Below, piece by piece: positions 6,833-11,793 of a stretch of DNA of 11,793 nt (positions are counted from its first letter, which is position 1; each line of letters opens with the position of its first letter). The notes beneath the pieces were generated by a model. It was not told the origin of the DNA, did no database searches, and worked only from the letters and a program-made list of their open reading frames with translations. The DNA comes from an uncultured Bacilli bacterium. Lineage in GTDB: Bacteria; Bacillota_I; Bacilli_A; RF39; UBA660. The position numbers and the translations under genes are program-made. The stretch lies in the NCBI GenBank assembly GCA_947598455.1, contig CANQFI010000046.1:1-11793 (forward strand). The letters are read 5' to 3'.

Positions 6833-7987
6833 CTATGCCATAGATAATTGTTCACCATGGGCTAATTCTTTAAATAATTCTGGATTATTCATCTTAATTA
6901 ATAAATCCGTATATTTAGAATTAACCATTTTTACTTTATTTTTAAATTCACTCATATTAGTCATATTATTTATAACTGTTATTATAAATGGAGTAAAGAA
7001 GTCTCCAATACTATCAAAAGCAAGTGATGGGAAAAATGCACTTAAAAATATTCTCGCAGTATACATTGTTGCTGCACTAACTTTTATGTTTTTTAAGGCA
7101 TTTTTCAAAGCATCAGGAATAAAATTTTCTTCTTTATAAATTTCTGCACATAATTGGAGATATCTCTTTTCAACTCTAGCAAATTCTCCAGCTGTCATTT
7201 TATCTTTATCTTTTATATAATTATCTTTTTTCTTTTCCAAACAATCCTTTAAATCATGCATAACATTTATTAATTCTAAGCTTAAAGATTGTTTTATTTT
7301 ATCATTTGGCGCATTAGTTATTATTTCACGATATTTTGTAATTAATTTTTCATTTATATTTATTAAATTATTATTATCTTTTTCTTTACTCTTTTGTAAT
7401 AATAATTCTAAGAATTCTTTATTATTTAAAATATATTTTTCACCAAATTCTTTTGCTTTAGCAAATATTTCATCTTTATTATCATCAATTTTTAATAAAG
7501 ATGTATATGGTGTATCTGTAATAGCTTGTCTTAAAATATTAGATAATCCTATATAGGATACTGTTGGTAATAAAGATGCTAATAAAGATAAGGAAATTGG
7601 AGCACCAGTTAAAGCACTTAACCCTAATGTTATTCCTCCAACTACAATTGAACTTGCTGTAGTATTAGATATTACTGCTTTAGCTTTATTGATAACATCA
7701 TTTTTTTCCATAAATAATTTAATTGTTGAAGCTATTTCTTTAACTTTTAAACCTACTCTTTTTGGTAAAGAATAAGTTTTATTATTTTTCATTTTTTTAA
7801 TATGTTCTTTGTGTTTTTCTAACTCATTTTTTAATTCTAATTTAAGAGCCATTTTTAAAGAATTATTATTTGTCTGTTTAATCGTTTCTTGTAAATTTCT
7901 AATTAATTTACCACGAAGTTTTAATACTTCTTCCGGATTACTCTCCCCTAATTCTTCTATTCTTTTTTTTAATTCTTCTCTATTCAT
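6833..7987 (-). CDS. Coiled-coil membrane protein with internal repeat, paralogous in part to protein B (protein A)
   Basis: Function unknown. I place the start at ATG 7987: it overlaps the stop of the preceding gene (ATGAATAG) and has an AAGAGA site, whereas an in-frame ATG at 8011 has no site. The protein has 384 residues. An N-terminal charged helical region holds RGKLIR (25-30) and LPKRVGLKVKEI (74-85), matching protein B. A hydrophobic Gly/Ser/Ala/Leu-rich segment (about 112-153) likely forms a two-helix hairpin. Residues 214-253 repeat the pattern of 27-66, with 14 identities over 40 ungapped positions by eye, including LEL and N at matching places. A second hydrophobic region (about 300-345) follows. 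The protein therefore looks like two copies of a helical-plus-membrane unit. There is no signal peptide or recognisable enzyme motif. The overlap with the DUF1292-like gene implies translational coupling. Confidence 0.83.
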   Translation of the reverse strand: MNREELKKRIEELGESNPEEVLKLRGKLIRNLQETIKQTNNNSLKMALKLELKNELEKHKEHIKKMKNNKTYSLPKRVGLKVKEIASTIKLFMEKNDVINKAKAVISNTTASSIVVGGITLGLSALTGAPISLSLLASLLPTVSYIGLSNILRQAITDTPYTSLLKIDDNKDEIFAKAKEFGEKYILNNKEFLELLLQKSKEKDNNNLININEKLITKYREIITNAPNDKIKQSLSLELINVMHDLKDCLEKKKDNYIKDKDKMTAGEFARVEKRYLQLCAEIYKEENFIPDALKNALKNIKVSAATMYTARIFLSAFFPSLAFDSIGDFFTPFIITVINNMTNMSEFKNKVKMVNSKYTDLLIKMNNPELFKELAHGEQLSMA

Positions 7988-8282
7988 GAATATTCTCTTG
8001 AACTTGATCATTTACATAAGAAACAATATCATCACTTAAAGCATCCTTTATTTTATTAACAACATTATCATCATTAATTGTTTTTAAAACAAATTCGCCA
8101 TCAATTTCAATTACTTTTCCATACTGCATTACAAACTCATCATTAGAATCTAACATATAATCAGTAAAAACCACATATGGTTCATCTTGATTATCTTCAT
8201 TTGGTACTACTGAAATAATATCACAAATAACATCTTCTCCATCATCATTTTTTATTGTAAAACTTAAATCCTCATATTTCAT
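7980..8282 (-). CDS. Small DUF1292-like protein, first copy
   Basis: This 100-residue, strongly acidic, soluble protein fits DUF1292. Strands around FTIKND (8-13) and VICDIISVV (18-26) lead to the core YVVFTDY (36-42). Then come VMQYGKVIEIDGEF (51-64) and a C-terminal helix with VVNKIKDAL. ATG 8282 has AAAGAGGTG 9 bases upstream. It is the first gene of the five-gene run that ends with the serpin, and it begins directly after a terminator. The last eight bases overlap the start of the coiled-coil membrane gene. The resemblance to the second copy is in pattern rather than high identity, so the duplication would be old. Role unknown; a regulatory or adaptor partner of the adjacent membrane protein is inference. 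Confidence 0.82.
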   Translation of the reverse strand: MKYEDLSFTIKNDDGEDVICDIISVVPNEDNQDEPYVVFTDYMLDSNDEFVMQYGKVIEIDGEFVLKTINDDNVVNKIKDALSDDIVSYVNDQVQENIHE

Positions 8283-8312
8283 ATCTTAATACACCTCTTT
8301 ATCTTCAATACT

Positions 8313-8341
8313 AATATATCACAAAAAAGATACTATTTAAA
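8313..8341 (-). promoter_or_regulatory. Possible promoter of the DUF1292/membrane/serpin operon
   Basis: TATATT (8318-8313) is preceded by TGTGA, giving an extended -10 element, with a weak TTTAAA 17 bases further upstream (8341-8336). It overlaps the terminator of the preceding gene and would give a leader of about 25 bases to ATG 8282. The -35 is poor and the base composition makes chance matches easy. Confidence 0.35.
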
Positions 8342-8358
8342 TATCTAGTATCTTTTTT
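8323..8358 (-). terminator. Terminator of the transglutaminase-like gene (symmetrical hairpin)
   Basis: AAAAAAGATACTA (8358-8346) pairs with TAGTATCTTTTTT (8335-8323) over 13 bp with a 10-base loop. The T-run on the minus strand ends transcription from the gene at 8412-10283. The hairpin also has a T-run on the plus strand, so it could work both ways, but no plus-strand gene is seen. Confidence 0.75.
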
Positions 8359-8411
8359 TTTCATTATTTTATCTCCAATTGATTAAGCAAAGTATCAAAT
8401 ATACCTTCGAA

Positions 8412-10283
8412 TTATTTAAGTTCCATTTCATCTTCATCTATATCGAATTTATTCGTACCATTTAATAAAACTGTTTTTTCATCATTTTGATCTATTTTAT
8501 ATCTAACCGGAAATCTTTTTTCTTGCAATTTTTTATTATATTCCATTACTTCTCTTACTTTATTTTCTAATTCTTCTCCTTCTAATCCTAATATTACATG
8601 ATAATATGTTGTTATACCTTCTTTTAACGTTCGACCATTAACCATCTTATTAACTTTAGTTAAAATATGTTCTCCCATATCAAGAAATATATTTTGAATA
8701 TTTTCTTTTGTACAATCAAAAGAAATATTCCCTATATTAGGATATTTACTAACTAATTCTTGATAAAAATCATTATCAAGATCTTTAAACTTATTTAATA
8801 ACTCTCTAATGATATCTTCTTCTTTTCTATTTTTATTCTTATTCAATAATATATTAATTTTAGCATAAAATTCTTCTAAACTATGAATAAAGAACAATTC
8901 ATCTACTCCATAATAACTCAAATAACTATAACGTCTTATTCCAACATATTCATCATGTGTCATTAAAGCATAATTATAAGTATCAAATTTTAAATCATTA
9001 TCCCAAGTCGGATCAGTTAAAAAATATCCATCAATTCCATATTTAGGATCAACTAAATGAACCTCTCTTCGTGCATGATCTTCACGTTCAATTATAACAT
9101 CACGTTCTGTTCCTGTCCTAGAAGATATTACTTTATCTGGTAAAACTAAAGTATTAAATGGAACATCATCAAACCCAACATCTACAGAAACAGAATAATC
9201 AATACTTGGTATACCTAACTTATCTAACAAATCAGCCAATAAATTAGAGAATCCCACACATACAATATAATCATTATCTAACAAATCATACAATTTCCTT
9301 GCTTGATCTTTATCTTCAGAATCTTTATACTTTTTAAATTTCTTAACTTTATTATAAGCAAACAAATATTTTTCAAAAGGACTAAGATTCATTGCTGGTA
9401 ATATCATATCTATAAGTCTACGTTCATTTTTCATATATTTAACAATATCACAATATAAATAACCATGTTTGTTGGATTTAATATTTATATTGTTTGTATC
9501 AGTTAACTCATCTAAATGTTGAAATAAATAATTATTAAATTCATTTTTATTATCAATACATAAATTAATTATTCCTTCATAATTTACTTCTTTTAATCTT
9601 TTAATTACTTTAAAATAATTTTCATAATTATTAGATTGTAAATCTATATTAGCCTTTTTATTTATATATTTTAAATAATATAATTCTTCATTACTTAATA
9701 TCTTATTAAAGCAAAATGTTTCATTATTTCTTAACTTTTCATAGTTAAAATTTCCTACTAATTCTCTTCTATTATATAAAATAATTGGATCAAAGTTTTC
9801 TTTTAGTTCTTCACTTACACCATAACTCATTATTTCTGTTATCTTTCCATTCTTTAATAAGTTATATTCATTTTGTGTTAACAAGACAGGATCACTCATA
9901 CATCCCAATCTAACTCTTTCAATATTCTGATTATTTCTAATAGCCGTACATAATTGATCATTAACAAGAACACTATCAGCTAAAGCAATAAAATTCCCTT
10001 TTTTATAACGGCAAATAAATTCTATTAATTCATCTATTTCTTCTTTATGTTCTTGATAATACTTTGAATCAATACTAAGTGTTTTTGGTCCTAATAATGA
10101 ATCAATTAATACTAACGGATTTTCATAATCAGAATAAATACACTTTTTATCAGAAATAATCAGTGAACCATCTATCGTTATTTCTTCTATATTTAATTCA
10201 CTTAAATGTTCTTTAATATAAGAAATTGTTAACAATTTAGGGTTAAAAACATCAATTTTATAACCTAATAATACTTCTTCCAT
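8412..10283 (-). CDS. Transglutaminase-like (papain-fold) protein with long uncharacterised flanks
   Basis: The first of two consecutive ATGs (10286) is only 2 bases from AGGTG; the second, used here, has 5-base spacing. It has 623 residues and no signal peptide or membrane segment, so it is probably cytoplasmic. The centre is a transglutaminase-like core: VCVGFSNLLADLLDKLGI (341-358) holds candidate Cys342, DHARREVHL (402-410) holds His403, and DPTWD (424-428) holds Asp424, in the order of the Cys-His-Asp triad. About 335 residues precede it and about 190 follow, without domains I recognise. The N-terminal part alternates short strands and helices (for example EEITIDGSLIIS, ADSVLVND, NIERVRLG), hinting at a solenoid-like fold. 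The reaction could be protein crosslinking, amide hydrolysis or proteolysis; bacterial relatives vary. It is a single-gene unit between two terminators. The frame stays open for 15 codons after the stop. Confidence 0.82.
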   Translation of the reverse strand: MEEVLLGYKIDVFNPKLLTISYIKEHLSELNIEEITIDGSLIISDKKCIYSDYENPLVLIDSLLGPKTLSIDSKYYQEHKEEIDELIEFICRYKKGNFIALADSVLVNDQLCTAIRNNQNIERVRLGCMSDPVLLTQNEYNLLKNGKITEIMSYGVSEELKENFDPIILYNRRELVGNFNYEKLRNNETFCFNKILSNEELYYLKYINKKANIDLQSNNYENYFKVIKRLKEVNYEGIINLCIDNKNEFNNYLFQHLDELTDTNNINIKSNKHGYLYCDIVKYMKNERRLIDMILPAMNLSPFEKYLFAYNKVKKFKKYKDSEDKDQARKLYDLLDNDYIVCVGFSNLLADLLDKLGIPSIDYSVSVDVGFDDVPFNTLVLPDKVISSRTGTERDVIIEREDHARREVHLVDPKYGIDGYFLTDPTWDNDLKFDTYNYALMTHDEYVGIRRYSYLSYYGVDELFFIHSLEEFYAKINILLNKNKNRKEEDIIRELLNKFKDLDNDFYQELVSKYPNIGNISFDCTKENIQNIFLDMGEHILTKVNKMVNGRTLKEGITTYYHVILGLEGEELENKVREVMEYNKKLQEKRFPVRYKIDQNDEKTVLLNGTNKFDIDEDEMELK

Positions 10284-10302
10284 CATATCACCTACTATTT
10301 AA

Positions 10303-10311
10303 ATTATAACA
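10303..10311 (-). promoter_or_regulatory. Extended -10 promoter of the transglutaminase-like gene
   Basis: TGTTATAAT lies at 10311-10303, a perfect TATAAT with the TGn extension, beginning where the der terminator T-run ends. No good -35 box lies 17 bases upstream. The predicted start near 10296 leaves a leader of only about 13 bases that contains little beyond the ribosome binding site. Confidence 0.6.
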
Positions 10312-10337
10312 AAAAAAAGATGATTATTCATCATCTT
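10311..10337 (-). terminator. Rho-independent terminator overlapping the der stop codon
   Basis: On the minus strand AAGATGAT (10337-10330) pairs with ATCATCTT (10324-10317) around a 5-base loop, with eight T residues at 10318-10311. The 5' arm encodes the acidic C-terminal residues of Der, and the TAA stop lies in the loop and 3' arm. Confidence 0.75.
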
Positions 10338-11652
10338 CTTCATCTTTACTACCTCTATTTTTAAACTGTAAAATAATTGGTGTTCCCGTAAAATCAAAAT
10401 TCTTTCTTATTGTATTTTCTAAATATCTTTCATAGCTAAAATGAACTAAACCTTTATCATTACATCTAAATGTAAATTTTGGCGGACATATTCCAGTTTG
10501 ACTACTAAAATATATTTTTAACTTACGTCCTTTATATCCTGGAGCTTCATGTAACTTAGTAGCATCATTTATAATATTATTTAAGATTGATGTTTTAACT
10601 TCACGATGATTATTTTCATAAGCACTTAATATTTCTGGCATTAAAGTATGTAATCTTTTTTTTGTTAAAGCAGATAAGAATACTACCTTAGCATATGTCA
10701 TAAATTGAAATTCATTTTGAATTAATAATTTCCATTCTTTTATTGCTTGATCTTTATTTTCAATAGTATCCCACTTATTAACTACTAAAACTAATCCTTT
10801 ACCAGCTTCAATCGCATAACTAGCAATATGTTTATCATGTTCAATAATACCTTCTTTAGCATCAATTACTAAAACACATACATCAGCTCGGTCAATAGCT
10901 TTTAAACTTCGAAGTAAACTATATTTTTCTACTGATTCATATATTTTACCTTGTTTACGCATTCCTGCTGTATCTATAACTATATAATCTTCATTATTAT
11001 ATTTAAATCTTGTATCTACTGAATCTCTTGTTGTTCCAGCTACATCTGATACAATAGACCTTTCTTCATTTAATATCGCATTTACTAAACTACTTTTACC
11101 AACATTAGGTCTTCCAATAACACAGAATTTTAAAATATTTTCTGGTCCTTCATTACTCTCTTTAAAATCTTCTGTAACTTCATCTAATAATTCACTAAAG
11201 CCTAAATTATGAGAAGCAGATATTGGTATTACAAAAGGAAATCCTAGCTCATAGTAATAATAAATTCTCTCTTCTTGCATTTTTACATTATCTAACTTAT
11301 TTAAAGCTACAATAACCTTTTTATTAGATCTCATTAACATATCCCTAATAAATAAATCATTACTTGTTAAATCTTCTCTACCATCAACAACAAAAACAAT
11401 TACATCAGCCTCATCTACCGCTATTTCTGCTTGTAATCTAATATCTTTATTAAAGTCTCCTTCTCCTAAATCAATTCCTCCAGTATCAACAAGTAAAAAA
11501 GTTTTATCTTCATATGTAACATCACCATATATACGATCTCTTGTTACTCCTGGGGTATCTAAAATAATAGCTTTATTTTCTTTAATTAAACGATTAAAAA
11601 TTGTACTTTTTCCAACATTAGGTCTCCCTATTAAACAGACAGTCTTTTTCAT
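10324..11652 (-). CDS. der: Ribosome assembly GTPase Der (EngA)
   Basis: Der is a tandem-GTPase protein that binds the maturing 50S ribosomal subunit. It has 442 residues, the usual family length. The first G domain has GRPNVGKS (9-16), GVTRD (35-39), DTGG (56-59), NKLD (118-121) and SAS (145-147). The second has GRPNVGKS (180-187), GTTRD (206-210), DTAG (227-230), NKWD (292-295) and SAL (327-329). The C-terminal KH-like domain (about 350-435) includes APGYKGRKLKIYF and ends GTPIILQFKNRG, followed by an acidic tail whose coding bases form the terminator. ATG 11652 has GAGGGG 6 bases upstream. It has its own promoter and is bounded by terminators on both sides. All nucleotide-binding motifs are intact, so the essential function is presumably kept. 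Confidence 0.98.
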   Translation of the reverse strand: MKKTVCLIGRPNVGKSTIFNRLIKENKAIILDTPGVTRDRIYGDVTYEDKTFLLVDTGGIDLGEGDFNKDIRLQAEIAVDEADVIVFVVDGREDLTSNDLFIRDMLMRSNKKVIVALNKLDNVKMQEERIYYYYELGFPFVIPISASHNLGFSELLDEVTEDFKESNEGPENILKFCVIGRPNVGKSSLVNAILNEERSIVSDVAGTTRDSVDTRFKYNNEDYIVIDTAGMRKQGKIYESVEKYSLLRSLKAIDRADVCVLVIDAKEGIIEHDKHIASYAIEAGKGLVLVVNKWDTIENKDQAIKEWKLLIQNEFQFMTYAKVVFLSALTKKRLHTLMPEILSAYENNHREVKTSILNNIINDATKLHEAPGYKGRKLKIYFSSQTGICPPKFTFRCNDKGLVHFSYERYLENTIRKNFDFTGTPIILQFKNRGSKDEEDDE

Positions 11653-11676
11653 ATTTTGCCCCTCATTTCTCGTCGT

Positions 11677-11705
11677 ATTTTAACATAATAATATTTATAT
11701 GTAAA
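11677..11705 (-). promoter_or_regulatory. Promoter of der
   Basis: TTTACA (11705-11700), a 17-base spacer ending in TGT, and TAAAAT (11682-11677) form a sigma-A promoter with an extended -10. The predicted start near 11670 gives a short leader to ATG 11652. Confidence 0.7.
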
Positions 11706-11736
11706 ATTCTATAACAATTATAAAGTATCTTAAAGC

Positions 11737-11762
11737 AAAAGAAAAGGTACTATTTAGTACCT
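11737..11762 (-). terminator. Terminator of a gene upstream of the window
   Basis: AGGTACT (11762-11756) pairs with AGTACCT (11751-11745) around a 4-base loop, followed by TTTTCTTT on the minus strand. It closes a transcript entering from beyond 11793, so der is not expected to be co-transcribed with it. The bases from 11763 to 11793 hold no feature I can identify. Confidence 0.75.
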
Positions 11763-11793
11763 AAACATCTTTGAATAATTGTATATAACTCTT

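Noticed and set aside
6753..7139. 128-residue open frame on the plus strand
   Set aside because: It lies opposite two well-supported minus-strand genes, has no ribosome binding site I can see, and its hydrophobic composition is what antisense to AT-rich coding produces.
7988..8011. Longer N-terminus for the coiled-coil membrane protein starting at ATG 8011
   Set aside because: No ribosome binding site precedes it, and it would overlap the upstream gene by 32 bases. The ATG at 7987 has a site and a typical stop-start overlap.
7809..8039. 76-residue open frame on the plus strand
   Set aside because: It is antisense to the coiled-coil membrane gene and the DUF1292-like gene, with repetitive Phe/Asn/Ser content typical of a shadow frame.
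1..11793. tRNA genes, CRISPR arrays, insertion sequences or phage genes
   Set aside because: No cloverleaf-like segment, regularly spaced repeats, transposase motifs or terminal inverted repeats were seen in any gap or coding region.

Overview
The window is very AT-rich bacterial DNA. All nine recognisable genes lie on the minus strand, so transcription runs from high to low coordinates. Shine-Dalgarno-like sites, a class I T-box, short U-tract terminators and sigma-A-like promoters point to a low-GC Firmicute. The AT content, small spacers and a threonyl-tRNA synthetase without a TGS domain suggest a reduced, Mollicutes-related or uncultured gut Bacilli lineage. That placement is inference. 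Trp is encoded by TGG and every reading frame is intact under the standard code, so there is no sign of UGA recoding.

Layout in transcription order. (1) 11737-11762 terminates an unseen upstream gene. der (EngA), a double GTPase for 50S ribosome assembly, follows from its own promoter and ends in a terminator overlapping its stop codon. (2) A single-gene unit encodes a cytoplasmic transglutaminase-like protein (8412-10283), transcribed from an extended -10 element that begins at the der terminator's U-tract. (3) After another terminator comes a tightly packed run of five genes (8282 down to 3372): a DUF1292-like protein, a coiled-coil membrane protein, a second DUF1292-like protein, a second membrane protein with a J-like domain lacking HPD, and a membrane-anchored serpin. 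The two membrane proteins share a sequence module and each is preceded by a DUF1292-like gene, so this looks like a duplicated two-gene cassette with a serpin appended. (4) thrS has its own promoter and a complete threonine T-box leader. (5) An isolated promoter drives a nucleotidyltransferase resembling archaeal CCA-adding/OAS-type enzymes. A ribosome binding site at the window's left edge suggests another gene follows directly.

The housekeeping genes (der, thrS) frame the accessory part. The most novel element is the DUF1292/membrane-protein/serpin cluster. I infer a cell-envelope role: two integral membrane proteins with cytoplasmic helical modules, small acidic cytoplasmic partners, and a protease inhibitor displayed outside. 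No function is proven by sequence alone. There is no gene-free stretch above 300 bases; the longest gap (3102-3371) is filled by the thrS promoter and T-box.
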